Source: Anaerolineae bacterium
GTDB lineage: Bacteria; Chloroflexota; Anaerolineae; Anaerolineales; Villigracilaceae
Assembly: GCA_018648655.1 (NCBI GenBank)
Contig: JABGQV010000048.1
Coordinates: 1 to 53,253, forward strand
Direction: 5' to 3'
Length of the DNA: 53,253 nt
This document shows, one piece after another, positions 37,622 through 46,896 of this stretch. Made by a program: the position numbers and the translations under genes. Each line of letters starts with the position of its first letter. Within the stretch, counting starts at the first letter, position 1. A model generated the notes under the pieces. That model was not told where the DNA came from. It did no database searches and was given only the letters and a program-made list of their open reading frames with translations.

Positions 37622-38790
37622 TGAAAAAAATACGCTTTTTTACTTCTTTCTTCTTTTTATTTTTCCTTTTAGTCTCTTGCACCGCTTTTCCTTATAATAC
37701 TGCGTTACCAGTAACGCCTACACAGCAAATAGAAAGTGTAGAGGAAATTACCACGCCAGAAGCAGAAGAAACTATTCCCACAGAAGATAATACCCCAAAA
37801 ACTTTGCGCATTTGGCTGCCTCCAGAATTTGACCCTAATGCCGAAACGGATGCCGCCGCAATTCTCCGTGCTCGTCTAGAGAGCTTTCAAAAACGTCGTC
37901 CCGATCTTATTCTCGAAGTTCGTATCAAAGCCGTGACGGGAGAAGCCAGCCTACTTAATGCTCTTATTGCCACCTATAATGCCGCGCCTTCTATCATGCC
38001 TGATCTTGTTGCTTTGCAACGCCCTGATCTCGAAAGTGCGGCAAATGCGGGTGTTTTGCATCCACTTGAGGGGTTAACTGATGCGCTAGACGATCCCGAT
38101 TGGTTCCCTTATGCCCAGCCTCTTGCCCATATCCAAAACTCAGCTTACGGGCTACCATTTGCTTCAAATTTGCTTGCTTTGCGTTATGAGGCTAGCGAAG
38201 ATTTCCCTCACCCTAGTATTGAAAGCCTTAGCGAAGAAGAGTTGCAAATTTTACTCTCTGAAGATAGTGCAATGCTTAGTTTTTGTTTCTACGATGAAGA
38301 AAATATTGAAGAAGAAAGTTTCACCCAGCTCCTCAGCTTTTATCAAAGTGATTTGTTTACTTTCACCGAGACGCCAAATAGTCTTCCTATTAAATGGTCA
38401 AAAGATTTTTGGGATGAAGGGGTAGATGGCGTGAACTTGGGCGCGATTCCGACCCCCACGGGAGATGTTTGTTCCCTGGCATCTGGTTGGCTCTGGACGC
38501 TGGCTGGGAGCGATCCTGAACTTCAGCCCGATTCTGTTGAGTTGGCAGAGTACCTATCCCAAAGCGATTTTCTCGCTGAGTGGACACAGGTAACAGGTTA
38601 TATTGCCCCTCGCCCTACTGCAATCCTATTGGCAGAAGAGCAGGCTTTAAGTCTCGTAGCACAGGTAATTCCCTCTAATGAGATTGTGGAGGCACTGGCA
38701 GAAAAGTTCAATATCGCAATAATGTCGGTGCTCACAGACCAAGTTGACCCAAGTGTGGCAACGCAAGGATTATTAGAGAGTATCCAATAA
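37621..38790 (+). CDS. Extracellular solute-binding-like lipoprotein
   Basis: This 389-residue protein has a lipoprotein signal with lipobox LLVSC (Cys about residue 20) and a Thr/Glu-rich linker. A type 1 periplasmic-binding fold follows: TLRIWLPPEF, LESFQKRRPDLILEVRIK, DLVALQRPDLESAANAGVLHP and YGLPFASNLLALRYE. These are the usual features of ABC sugar/peptide-binding proteins. However, no ABC permease or ATPase gene is next to it, and its start overlaps the M42 peptidase stop. Ligand unknown. It could serve a distant transporter or work as a sensor lipoprotein. Confidence 0.78.
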   Translation: MKKIRFFTSFFFLFFLLVSCTAFPYNTALPVTPTQQIESVEEITTPEAEETIPTEDNTPKTLRIWLPPEFDPNAETDAAAILRARLESFQKRRPDLILEVRIKAVTGEASLLNALIATYNAAPSIMPDLVALQRPDLESAANAGVLHPLEGLTDALDDPDWFPYAQPLAHIQNSAYGLPFASNLLALRYEASEDFPHPSIESLSEEELQILLSEDSAMLSFCFYDEENIEEESFTQLLSFYQSDLFTFTETPNSLPIKWSKDFWDEGVDGVNLGAIPTPTGDVCSLASGWLWTLAGSDPELQPDSVELAEYLSQSDFLAEWTQVTGYIAPRPTAILLAEEQALSLVAQVIPSNEIVEALAEKFNIAIMSVLTDQVDPSVATQGLLESIQ

Positions 38791-38839
38791 AAAAGAAATA
38801 AGTATTATCCATCTAAATTGATTAAGCTGAAAGTCAGGT

Positions 38840-38867
38840 TTGATTTATATGTAGAGGATGTTAAAAT
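38840..38867 (+). promoter_or_regulatory. Ferritin gene promoter
   Basis: TTGATT (38840-38845), a 16-bp spacer and TAAAAT (38862-38867) with a TG two bases upstream. The leader would be about 27 nt and carries AAAAGGAAA before the ATG at 38901. Confidence 0.5.
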
Positions 38868-38900
38868 TGACATCTCTAAAAAAATAGAAAAGGAAAAACA

Positions 38901-39395
38901 ATGAGAATTAGTGAACAATTAGCGAAAATGATGAATGAACAATTTGGCAATGAGATGGGTGCTGCGATGCAATATATGCAAATTGCAACTTATTTTGATG
39001 GGCGTTCTTTGCCTAAATTTGCCGAATTTTTCTACGCACAAGCTGTTGAAGAACAAGAACATGCCATGAAATTCCTGCACTATTTACTTGATGTTGGTGC
39101 AGAAGTTAGTATTCCTGCTATTGCAGCCCCTGTATATGAAATCCCCGATACCGCAGCCAGTTTTCAGATGTCTTTAGACTGGGAAAACGACGTTACTGCG
39201 CAAATTTATGCCTTGATGGACAGAGCAATGGAAGAGAAAGATTATGCTGCCCAAGCCTTTTTGCAGTGGTTCGTGACCGAGCAAATTGAAGAAGTTGCCA
39301 GTATGGAAACCTTGCTGGATGTAGTAAAGCGAGTTGGCGATAAAAACCTCTTTATGATCGAGAGTTATTTGACGAGAGAAGAAGAAAGCGCATAA
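38901..39395 (+). CDS. Bacterial non-haem ferritin
   Basis: This 164-residue four-helix protein stores iron. Ferroxidase-centre residues are visible: E18 in GNEMGAA, E51 and H54 in VEEQEHAMK, Glu in SLDWENDV, and Glu/Gln in VTEQIEEVASM. The length and the FtnA-like order of helices (LAKMMNEQFGNEMGAAMQYMQI at the start) fit ferritin rather than bacterioferritin: the haem-ligand Met is not clearly placed and no bacterioferritin-associated ferredoxin is nearby. It detoxifies ferrous iron and oxygen, relevant in an anaerobe. Own promoter and strong terminator. Confidence 0.93.
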   Translation: MRISEQLAKMMNEQFGNEMGAAMQYMQIATYFDGRSLPKFAEFFYAQAVEEQEHAMKFLHYLLDVGAEVSIPAIAAPVYEIPDTAASFQMSLDWENDVTAQIYALMDRAMEEKDYAAQAFLQWFVTEQIEEVASMETLLDVVKRVGDKNLFMIESYLTREEESA

Positions 39396-39452
39396 AGTTT
39401 TTTTGTGCTAGAAAGAAGATGCATTGCATATCTGTGATTAGACTTTAATAGC

Positions 39453-39493
39453 AGAGACCCTAAAGGTTTTTAAAACCTTTAGGGTCTCTTTTT
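39453..39493 (+). terminator. Intrinsic terminator after ferritin gene
   Basis: AGAGACCCTAAAGGTTTT and AAAACCTTTAGGGTCTCT form an almost loopless 18-bp hairpin followed by T-run TTTTT. Confidence 0.9.
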
Positions 39494-39532
39494 GCGTAAA
39501 GCGCAACGCAGAGCGTTGTTAGTAAGTAGAGA

Positions 39533-40021
39533 CTACGCCCAAATGACCCATAGAATAATCATCATAATGCCGATGATGAAGCGTAGCACAAATGCCCATC
39601 CCCAGCCTACCATCAGACCTTTAGTGATTTTTTTAGCTTCTTCGGGCGTATGTCCCTGGTTTTTTTCTGAAAGATAGAGTGTTGTTGGTGCGGCAATTAA
39701 TCCCGCCAGTGGGGAGAAAAATAAGCTCACAACTATGCTCACGAGTCCGGCAAGAACTAAAGAAATCTTTGCCGCACCATGCTCAAGGGCTTTTTTTGCC
39801 ATCAAAAGACCATCTGAGATATTGCCAATGAGCATAAGAATGGTTATGGCGATAAAAATTCCCCAGCCCGCTGTGCCGAATCCGCTAATGATGCCGAATC
39901 CCAGTGCAGCAAGCCAGATAATGACTAAGCCGGGGAAGACAGGCATAATTAAACCGAAAAGCCCAAAAAGCATAATAATAAGGGTGATAATTGTAATAGA
40001 TGTTTCTAGCCAAGCAGGCAT
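39533..40021 (-). CDS. DUF456 family membrane protein
   Basis: This 162-residue protein has four or five hydrophobic segments, with the DUF456 pattern FGLIMPVFPGLVIIWLAAL at the first pair and LGAxxG-like glycine-rich loops in the middle. A charged loop (LSEKNQGHTPEEAKKITKG) precedes the last helices. Function of the family is unknown. It starts 14 bp after the serS stop with a good AAGGAG site, so it is probably carried on the serS transcript and thus under the T-box. Confidence in the family is moderate to good. Confidence 0.75.
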   Translation of the reverse strand: MPAWLETSITIITLIIMLFGLFGLIMPVFPGLVIIWLAALGFGIISGFGTAGWGIFIAITILMLIGNISDGLLMAKKALEHGAAKISLVLAGLVSIVVSLFFSPLAGLIAAPTTLYLSEKNQGHTPEEAKKITKGLMVGWGWAFVLRFIIGIMMIILWVIWA

Positions 40022-40035
40022 GTGGTACTCCTTTT

Positions 40036-41304
40036 TTACTTAATAACTTCAATGCCGCCCATCCAAGGGCGTAAAATTTCGGGGACGATAATCGAGCCAT
40101 CTTCTTGTTGATAATTTTCCATGATGGCAATCATTACGCGGGGCAAACCCATCCCTGAGCCGTTTAGGGTATGCACAAATTTATTTCGCTTGCTATCTTC
40201 TGGTCTGTAGCGAATATTGGCACGCCGCGCCTGAAAATCGGTCACGTTCGAGACAGAAGAAACTTCGAGCCACTCGTTGCAGCCCGCCGCCCAAACTTCG
40301 ATGTCGTAAGTGATGGTCGCGCCGAAGCCCAAATCTCCCGTGCAAAGTTGATGGATGCGGTAGGGTAAGCCCAAAAGCGCAACGGTTTCTTCTGCATCTG
40401 CCATCATCTGCTCAAACGCCGCATCGGATTCTTCGGGTTTGACGAACATATACATCTCAACCTTGTCAAATTGATGTCCGCGCTTGATGCCGCGCACATC
40501 ACGCCCTGCGCTCATCTTTTCTCGCCGAAAACAAGGTGTGTAGGCTGTGTAGGCTTTTGGCAAATCACTATCTTCAAAGGTTTCATCCATATGATAGCCA
40601 GTCAGCGGTACTTCGGCAGTTGGCACCATATATAGATCTTCTTCGTGATCTTTATAGAGATTGTTTACAAATTTTGGCAATTGACCTGCGCCATAAACAG
40701 TCTCTGTTTTTACCATAAAGGGCGTATATTTTTCAACATAACCCTGCTTGATATGCAAGTCGAGCATATAGGCAATCAGCGCACGTTGCAAGCGAGCACC
40801 CGCTCCGCTCAAAACATAAAAGCGGGAACCTGAAATTTTCACGCCACGTTCAAAGTCGATGATGTCCAACTCAGGGCCTAGGTCCCAATGTGTTTTTGGT
40901 TCAAAACTAAATTCAGGGATTTCGCCAACTGTCTTGAGGACGATATTCTCGCTCTCGTCTACACCATAGGGCGTCGCATCGCTCGGGATATTGGGCAGGG
41001 TTGCCATAGTGGACGTGAGCTCTGTGTCAACATCTCGCAAATCATCATCCAAAGCTTTGATTTTATCCCCAACAGCGCGCATCGCGTTGATTTTTTCTTG
41101 CCGAGATTCGGCATCTTTCATGCGCCCAATTTCCTTGGAAACAGTGTTGCGTTCGGCTTTGAGCTTTTCTACTTTGCTCAAAATTTCACGCCTTTTTTCG
41201 TCCAAGGCTGCGAGGGTGTCTACCACCGCGTCATCGGATTGACGTTTTTTTAGTGCTTCTCGCACCATGTCTGGGTTTTCACGAATTAAACGAATATCTA
41301 GCAT
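40036..41304 (-). CDS. serS: Seryl-tRNA synthetase
   Basis: This 422-residue class II synthetase charges tRNA-Ser. The N-terminal coiled coil (about 25-105) binds the long variable arm of tRNA-Ser. The catalytic domain shows motif 2 ([24 protein letters not shown]) and motif 3 ([18 protein letters not shown]), with [13 protein letters not shown] for the serine site. I start at the ATG at 41304 ([10 protein letters not shown]), preceded by GGAGG; a longer frame would begin inside the T-box terminator. It is the first gene after the T-box leader, and DUF456 follows at 14 bp. Confidence 0.96.
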   Translation of the reverse strand: MLDIRLIRENPDMVREALKKRQSDDAVVDTLAALDEKRREILSKVEKLKAERNTVSKEIGRMKDAESRQEKINAMRAVGDKIKALDDDLRDVDTELTSTMATLPNIPSDATPYGVDESENIVLKTVGEIPEFSFEPKTHWDLGPELDIIDFERGVKISGSRFYVLSGAGARLQRALIAYMLDLHIKQGYVEKYTPFMVKTETVYGAGQLPKFVNNLYKDHEEDLYMVPTAEVPLTGYHMDETFEDSDLPKAYTAYTPCFRREKMSAGRDVRGIKRGHQFDKVEMYMFVKPEESDAAFEQMMADAEETVALLGLPYRIHQLCTGDLGFGATITYDIEVWAAGCNEWLEVSSVSNVTDFQARRANIRYRPEDSKRNKFVHTLNGSGMGLPRVMIAIMENYQQEDGSIIVPEILRPWMGGIEVIK

Positions 41305-41654
41305 CTTGCACCTCCAATAGAAAAGAAAAAACGCCCCGATCCACAGCAGGACGAGGGGCGCTCGTGGTGCCACCTGCTTTCGTCACCTTTCGAAGAAAGG
41401 CAACCTCTATGACGCTATAACGGGCGTGCCCGTCTCTCTTAGGATTTTATTGAAATCTCTGCGAGAGCAACGTGGTGAAAGCCTTTTCTTTAATCTCCCC
41501 TTAGTGGGAGAATTTATCCATTCCCTTTCAGGGGAAGGCTAGGATGAGGCGACACCAATCGAAGTGGATTTCGCTACTTTGCCGACCATCTCGCACGACC
41601 GATGGCTCTCTGTATAGCTACGCAGGTACTTGTCTTCGAGTTCGTTTTCTATAT
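41305..41654 (-). ncRNA. T-box leader of serS, serine specifier UCC
   Basis: Reading the minus strand, the leader has stem I words AGAGAGCC and the distal-loop sequence GGTCGTGCGAGATGG. Then comes the specifier loop GAAATCCACTTC, with the specifier TCC (41568-41566) for serine. The T-box bulge is GGTGGCACCACG (41374-41363), which pairs with uncharged tRNA ends. A terminator stem follows: GCGCCCCTCGTCC with GGATCGGGGCGTTTTTT (41362-41325). Uncharged tRNA-Ser should favour the antiterminator and switch on serS. The three diagnostic pieces all match the gene product. Confidence 0.94.
41325..41362 (-). terminator. Regulated terminator of the serS T-box
   Basis: On the minus strand, AGCGCCCCTCGTCC and GGATCGGGGCGT form the stem, followed by TTTTTTCTTTTC. 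It is alternative to the antiterminator containing the T-box bulge. Confidence 0.88.
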
Positions 41655-41660
41655 TTTCCT

Positions 41661-41688
41661 ATTATAAGGGGCTGGGGGGGGGTGTCAA
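41661..41688 (-). promoter_or_regulatory. serS promoter with consensus boxes
   Basis: On the minus strand TTGACA (41688-41683) and TATAAT (41666-41661) are both perfect sigma-70 boxes. The 16-bp spacer is almost pure C on the transcribed sense. Transcription should begin near 41654. Confidence 0.88.
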
Positions 41689-41775
41689 GATTGAATTCAG
41701 GTTTTTGGGTGGAAGAGTCTTGTTATGAGAAAAATGTGAATTTAACGGTAGCAAGCTCAAATCAAGTATGTTCCA

Positions 41776-41810
41776 ATAAAAAACTGGCAACAGTTGCCTG
41801 CCGCCAGTTT
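41776..41810 (-). terminator. Probable terminator after malic enzyme gene
   Basis: AAACTGGC (41781-41788) and GCCAGTTT (41803-41810) form the outer stem. GGCAAC and GTTGCC nested inside can pair as an alternative. On the minus strand the stem ends in TTTTTTATTGG. Confidence 0.7.
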
Positions 41811-41828
41811 CAAATCATCCAGAAAAAA

Positions 41829-44084
41829 CTAGTTTCTGTTCATTGCATCCATCACTGCTACTGCGGCGATTTCTACGATGTCATTTACTTCGTCACCTGC
41901 TTGCAAAACGTGGACGGGTGCGCCCATGCCTACAAGGATTGGACCTATGGCTTTTGCTTTTCCTAGCCGAGCAAGCAATTTATAGGAGATATTTGCTGCA
42001 TCAAGAGATGGGAAAATAAGCACATTGGCGTCTTTGATCTCACTAAATGGGAAGCGCTCTTCAATAAGGCTAGGGACTACCGCAGTGTCGGCTTGCATTT
42101 CACCTTCAGATGGAATGTCGGGGTGTTTTTCTTTCATCAATTTTGCAGCTTTGGCTATTTTATGTGCATACGGATGGTCTGTGGAGCCAAAGTCTGAGAA
42201 GGAAAGAAAGGCAACGCGCGGATCAATTTCTACTGTTTTTGCAAAGCCTGCCGCGAGGGCGGCTATTTCTACCAAATCTTCTGCGCTAGGGTCAATATTA
42301 ACTGTTGTGTCTGCAAAAATATAGGCTTTAGCGTTAACGATCATGATATATAGCCCAGCAACATGGTCTGTGCCTTCAGCAGTATGATGGATTTTCAGTG
42401 CAGGTCGCAGAATATCTGGGTAGTCGTAAGTGAGGCCTGATACAACAGCATCTGCTTCGCCCATATGTATCATCATTGGGGCAAAAACATTGGAGCGACG
42501 CATAATTTTACGTGCATAGGTGGGCGTTATGCCTTTGCGTTTTCGCATGGCATAATAGGCTTCACCATATTTTTTGCGTCTGTCCATATCACGAGGGTTG
42601 ATAACTTGGGGCTTGAAATCTAAGGCTAAATCTTTAACTTTAGCGCAAATTCTCTCTTCGTTGCCCAATAAAATAGGGATGCCAATTCCTTCGTCTTGTA
42701 CGCGGAAAGCGGCGCGAATAATTTTTGCCTCTTCACCTTCTTCAAAGACAACTCGTTTTGTGCCACCTGATGATTTGGCTTTATTCATAATCAGGTGGTG
42801 CATTCGAGCGCCTTTGCCTTGTCTGAAAGCTAACTCTTCGCGGTATTTTTCGATATCAATTGTTTTGCGTGCTACACCAGAATCCATTGCTGCTTGAGCA
42901 ATTGCAGGAGCTTCCCAGAGCAATACACGTGGGTCCATCGCTGCGGGGATAATATATTCGCGCCCGAATTTCATACTTTCTTTATTATAAGCACGCAAGA
43001 CGCTGTCTGGCACGTCTTCTTTGGCAAGGTCTGCGATAGCCTTGACTGCTGCAATTTTCATTTCTTCATTGATTGCAGTTGCGCGTACATCTAAAGCGCC
43101 ACGGAAGATGAAAGGGAAGCCTAAAACATTATTAACTTGATTAGGATAATCAGAACGCCCTGTAGCAATAACACAGTCGGGTCGAACAGCTAAAGCCTCT
43201 TCTGGCATAATCTCAGGCGTGGGGTTTGCCATAGCAAAGATAATTGGGTCTTTTGCCATTTCTTTGACCATTTCTGGCTTTAGCGCACCTGCAACAGAAA
43301 GACCATAAAAGACATCTGCACCTACCATCGCATCTGCAAGAGTGCGTTTATCTGTTTCTTGCACAAATTCTTTTTTATATTTATTTAAGCCTTCACGCTC
43401 ATGGTGTAAAACACCACGAGAATCTAGCATGATTAGATTTTCTCTCTTGACACCAAGTCGAATTGCCAATTTACTGCACGAAATAGCAGAAGCTCCTGCG
43501 CCGTTAACAACGACTTTTATATCTTCTATTTTCTTGCCAATAATCTCTAGAGCATTTATTAATCCTGCCGAAGAAATAATAGCTGTGCCGTGTTGGTCAT
43601 CATGAAAAACGGGAATATCGATCTCTTTTTTGAGTCTTGTTTCAATCTCAAAACATTCTGGTGCTTTGATATCCTCAAGATTGATTCCGCCAAAAGTTGG
43701 GGCAATTGCTTTAACGATTTTGATAACTTCTTCAACATCCGTTTCGTCCACTTCGATGTCGAAAACATCTACATCTGCAAATTTTTTGAAGAGAACGCCT
43801 TTTCCTTCCATCACTGGTTTAGATGCCAATGGCCCGAGATTCCCTAATCCCAAAATTGCTGTGCCATTGCTCACTACAGCAACTAAATTACCTTTTGAAG
43901 TATATTCATAGGCATTTTCTGGATTTTCAGCAATATCTTCTACAGGAACTGCTACGCCAGGCGAATATGCTAAACTCAATTCGCGAGCGGTATCCATTGG
44001 CTTTGTGGGAACAACTGCAATTTTTCCGGGTTTCCCCTTTAAACGGTGATATTCCAAAGCCTCTTCACGAGTAAACTTGCTCAT
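41829..44084 (-). CDS. maeB: NADP-type malic enzyme fused to phosphotransacetylase domain (MaeB)
   Basis: This 751-residue protein converts malate to pyruvate and CO2. The N-terminal malic domain (1-about 420) shows [54 protein letters not shown] and [16 protein letters not shown], with the NAD(P) Rossmann fold. The C-terminal part (about 430-751) resembles phosphotransacetylase ([35 protein letters not shown] and [21 protein letters not shown]). In the MaeB family this second domain lacks acetyltransferase activity and acts as an acetyl-CoA sensor. A strong AAGGAG precedes the ATG at 44084. It stands alone. Confidence 0.94.
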   Translation of the reverse strand: MSKFTREEALEYHRLKGKPGKIAVVPTKPMDTARELSLAYSPGVAVPVEDIAENPENAYEYTSKGNLVAVVSNGTAILGLGNLGPLASKPVMEGKGVLFKKFADVDVFDIEVDETDVEEVIKIVKAIAPTFGGINLEDIKAPECFEIETRLKKEIDIPVFHDDQHGTAIISSAGLINALEIIGKKIEDIKVVVNGAGASAISCSKLAIRLGVKRENLIMLDSRGVLHHEREGLNKYKKEFVQETDKRTLADAMVGADVFYGLSVAGALKPEMVKEMAKDPIIFAMANPTPEIMPEEALAVRPDCVIATGRSDYPNQVNNVLGFPFIFRGALDVRATAINEEMKIAAVKAIADLAKEDVPDSVLRAYNKESMKFGREYIIPAAMDPRVLLWEAPAIAQAAMDSGVARKTIDIEKYREELAFRQGKGARMHHLIMNKAKSSGGTKRVVFEEGEEAKIIRAAFRVQDEGIGIPILLGNEERICAKVKDLALDFKPQVINPRDMDRRKKYGEAYYAMRKRKGITPTYARKIMRRSNVFAPMMIHMGEADAVVSGLTYDYPDILRPALKIHHTAEGTDHVAGLYIMIVNAKAYIFADTTVNIDPSAEDLVEIAALAAGFAKTVEIDPRVAFLSFSDFGSTDHPYAHKIAKAAKLMKEKHPDIPSEGEMQADTAVVPSLIEERFPFSEIKDANVLIFPSLDAANISYKLLARLGKAKAIGPILVGMGAPVHVLQAGDEVNDIVEIAAVAVMDAMNRN

Positions 44085-44467
44085 ACTATCTCCTTGTTTG
44101 CATCTTGAAATGCTTTCTAAAATTGAGCACTTTCTTAGATGCGACCTTAGCTAAAATTTAGCCTATAAGGTTGAATCTCATCAACAGGATTATGACATAA
44201 TGAAGAATGTCTATATAGTTCCTTTTGTCACATATATTTGATGATGCCTGCATGGTTTGGGATAAAAAGATTAGTGATGAAGCATGCGAAACGCACGTGA
44301 ACTGAACTTGGGTGCTTTTCAAGTAATATTTGTTCTGGTGTGAACAGAGTTTTGTAGTTGCGCTCGTCTTGGCAGCAGGGCGATTGGCTGTAGATATATA
44401 AAGAGACCGCATTTTTCGAAAACGCGATCTCTTTATTTTTATGGTTATCAAAATTGTATATCTGTGA
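44085..44467. other. 383-bp intergenic region with one hairpin
   Basis: Apart from the hypE-proximal hairpin (44400-44435) and the malic enzyme ribosome site, I see no gene, no known RNA family and no repeat. A 116-codon frame crossing 44158-44508 overlaps the end of hypE and has no ribosome site or recognisable content. Confidence 0.45.
44400..44435 (-). terminator. Possible terminator after hypE
   Basis: AAGAGATCGCGTT and the downstream CGGTCTCTT on the minus strand form a stem with one G-T pair around a T/A-rich loop. The T-run after it (TTTATATAT) is weak. Confidence 0.45.
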
Positions 44468-45535
44468 TTAACAAATCCTTGGCAATAATTCTCCAGCGGG
44501 CAAATCAACTACTCTCGAGCCGCCAATTGCCGTCTTTGCTACAACACGACCAGCATGACCTTCTACTACGCTACCGATAATTGCTGCATCTTTCCCATAT
44601 TCATTTGCTTGCATCACAGCCAGCACTTCAGCGGCAACTTCGGGAGCAACGATAGCAACCAGTTTTCCCTCATTCGCTATATAGAAGGGGTCGAGACCCA
44701 GCATCTCACAGGCGGCATTAACAGCAGGGGTAACTGGCACTTTTGTCTCTTCAAACTCGATGCCAACTTTCGAAACATCTGCCAATTCATTCAAAACGGC
44801 TGAAAGGCCACCGCGCGTTGCGTCGCGTAGGCAGTGGATTTCTTTCGTTACGTCGAGCATTTCTGCGATCATCCCGTGCAAGGGGGCGGTATCGCTCATA
44901 ATCTGGCTTTCGAATTCCAGCCCTTCACGTTTGGACATGATCGCCATACCGTGATCGCCCATTGTGCCACTGACGAGAATAATATCGCCCGGACGGGCGT
45001 TTTTCGCGGCAATATTTATCCCTTCAGGAATCATTCCAAAACCAGATGTGTTGATATAAATTCCGTCTCCGTGGCCTTTATTGACTACCTTTGTATCACC
45101 TGTCACGATTTGTACACCAGCTTTTTTTGCTGCATGTGCTATCGAGGTCACTACCGCGCCCAGCGTCTCCATCTCTAAGCCTTCTTCGAGAATGAAGCCA
45201 ACTGAAAGGTAGCGTGGTTTTGCGCCGCTCATGGCTATATCATTCACTGTCCCGTTCACGGCTAAATCACCGATATCACCACCAGGGAAGATGATGGGGC
45301 TAACGACAAAAGAATCGGTGCTGAAAGCCAAGCGTCCACTTGTGTTTAACGCGCGGATGTCTAAGGCAGTTGAATCACCCATTTGCGCAAGCAAGTCGTT
45401 ATGCAAGAGCGGTGCGAAGAGATGGCCAATTAAATCGTTCATCATTTTGCCGCCTGCACCGTGTCCCATCATAATTTTCGGATAATTTTTTAGCGGGATG
45501 GGGCAAGTCCATCCATCAAAAGAAGGCTTTGTCAT
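44468..45535 (-). CDS. hypE: Hydrogenase maturation protein HypE
   Basis: HypE dehydrates a carbamoyl group, placed on its C-terminal cysteine by HypF, to make the cyanide ligands of [NiFe]-hydrogenase iron. The 355-residue protein shows MGHGAGGKMMNDLI, MGDSTALDI, FSTDSFVVSPIIFPGGDIG and the AIRS-type ATP loops (VTGDTKVVNKG and LVSGTMGDHGMAI). It ends with LPRIC, the essential C-terminal Cys motif, fully intact. No other hyp gene or hydrogenase is in the window, although HypE normally sits with hypABCDF. Therefore it is either separated from its cluster or serves a distant operon. ATGAGGA precedes the ATG. Confidence 0.95.
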   Translation of the reverse strand: MTKPSFDGWTCPIPLKNYPKIMMGHGAGGKMMNDLIGHLFAPLLHNDLLAQMGDSTALDIRALNTSGRLAFSTDSFVVSPIIFPGGDIGDLAVNGTVNDIAMSGAKPRYLSVGFILEEGLEMETLGAVVTSIAHAAKKAGVQIVTGDTKVVNKGHGDGIYINTSGFGMIPEGINIAAKNARPGDIILVSGTMGDHGMAIMSKREGLEFESQIMSDTAPLHGMIAEMLDVTKEIHCLRDATRGGLSAVLNELADVSKVGIEFEETKVPVTPAVNAACEMLGLDPFYIANEGKLVAIVAPEVAAEVLAVMQANEYGKDAAIIGSVVEGHAGRVVAKTAIGGSRVVDLPAGELLPRIC

Positions 45536-45585
45536 ATATTCCTCATAATATTTTTTCTTTATTGTACTACCACTCTAGGTTATGT

Positions 45586-45615
45586 TTTACGCAATTCTTT
45601 TAGAAATGATAAAAT
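45586..45615 (+). promoter_or_regulatory. Possible promoter of threonine synthase operon
   Basis: A TTTACG -35-like box near 45586 and TAAAAT near 45610, with TG two bases upstream of the -10, lie at about 18-bp spacing. The -35 match is weak. A poor AGGAT ribosome site precedes the ATG at 45655. Confidence 0.35.
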
Positions 45616-45654
45616 TACTTTTTAGAAAAAGTTTATGTGATTATAGGATAAAAA

Positions 45655-46896
45655 ATGAATAAATTTCTTGGCTACCAATGTTCTATTTGTAGGAAAAAAT
45701 ATACCCCTAAAGAAGTAACTTATATTTGCCCCTACGATGGAGGCAATTTAAATGTTTTACTTGATTATGAAGCGATAAAAGAAAAATATCAACCTGATGA
45801 TATAACCTGCCGCACAGAAAATTCACTTTGGCGATACTTGCCCCTTTTGCCTGTTTCAAATCCTGGTGGGGAGGAGACGCCGCTTTATGCTGTGGGCTGG
45901 ACACCGACTTTTTCTTTACCAACATTGGCCAAAAAGCTTGGCATAAAAAGGCTTTGGCTTAAAGATGAAAGTGCTAATCCTACTGCTTCATTTAAGGATC
46001 GTGCTAGTGCTATTTTGGTTGCGCGTGCCAAGGAGATTAATGCTGAAGTGATAGTGACTGCATCTACTGGTAATGCGGGTGCGGCTTTGGCGGGGATGTC
46101 TGCTGCTGTCGGGCAAAAAGCAGTTATTTTTGCGCCGAAAACTGCGCCTGTAGCAAAAGTTGCACAACTGCTTATTTTTGGTGCAGAAGTAATGCTTGTG
46201 GATGGGACTTATGATGATGCAGTTGAGTTAGCTGTGAAAGCTGCAGATGAATTTGGTTGGTATTGTAGAAATACTGGTTATAACCCTTTTACAGTTGAGG
46301 GGAAGAAGACTGCCGCTTTTGAGATTTGGGAATGGTCGCTTAAGGCTCTCTCCCAAACCGATAAAACTTTAACAGTTTTTGTTTCAGTTGGAGATGGCAA
46401 TATCATTTCTGGCATTCATAAAGGATTTAAAGATTTAGTTGCACTGGGTTGGTTAAAAGAAATGCCGTGTATTTTTGGTATTCAAGCAGAAGGCTCTGCT
46501 GCAATTGCGAATGCCTTTAATGCAAAAACTGAAGAAATTCTTCCTGTCTCTGCAACGACTTCAGCGGATAGTATTTCTGTAGATATGCCTAGTGATGGCG
46601 TTCGTGCTCTGCGTGCTGTAACTGAAACAGGTGGTCAATATATTCTTGTAGATGATGATGCCATCATTGCGGCTATAGCAGAGCTTGGCAAAGTGGGCGT
46701 TTTTGCAGAGCCTGCTGGTGCTACAGCTTATGCTGGTTTAGAGAAAGCAATTTCAATAGGTGCTGTGGGCGCGAATGACCCTGTTCTCGTTATCAATACG
46801 GGGAGCGGCCTCAAAGATGTTGGCGCTGCGTTGAGGGCTGTTGCAGAAGCTCCAATAATCCCGCCAACTTTGGAGGCTGTAAAGGAAAATCTATGA
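45655..46896 (+). CDS. thrC: Threonine synthase
   Basis: This 413-residue PLP enzyme converts phosphohomoserine to threonine. An N-terminal zinc ribbon (YQCSICRKKYTPKEVTYICP) precedes the fold-type II PLP domain. That domain shows WLKDESANPTASFKDRAS with the PLP lysine and TASTGNAGAALAGMSAAVG as the phosphate-side loop. The C-terminal half holds SVGDGNIISGI and INTGSGLKDVGAAL. This is the zinc-ribbon class common in Archaea and Chloroflexi. Cysteate synthase is a close relative, so thrC is likely rather than certain. It overlaps the next gene by four bases (ATGA), so they form an operon. Confidence 0.9.
   Translation: MNKFLGYQCSICRKKYTPKEVTYICPYDGGNLNVLLDYEAIKEKYQPDDITCRTENSLWRYLPLLPVSNPGGEETPLYAVGWTPTFSLPTLAKKLGIKRLWLKDESANPTASFKDRASAILVARAKEINAEVIVTASTGNAGAALAGMSAAVGQKAVIFAPKTAPVAKVAQLLIFGAEVMLVDGTYDDAVELAVKAADEFGWYCRNTGYNPFTVEGKKTAAFEIWEWSLKALSQTDKTLTVFVSVGDGNIISGIHKGFKDLVALGWLKEMPCIFGIQAEGSAAIANAFNAKTEEILPVSATTSADSISVDMPSDGVRALRAVTETGGQYILVDDDAIIAAIAELGKVGVFAEPAGATAYAGLEKAISIGAVGANDPVLVINTGSGLKDVGAALRAVAEAPIIPPTLEAVKENL

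Noticed and set aside
44158-44508. 116-codon minus-strand frame after hypE
   Set aside because: Overlaps the end of hypE in another frame, has no ribosome site and no recognisable protein features.
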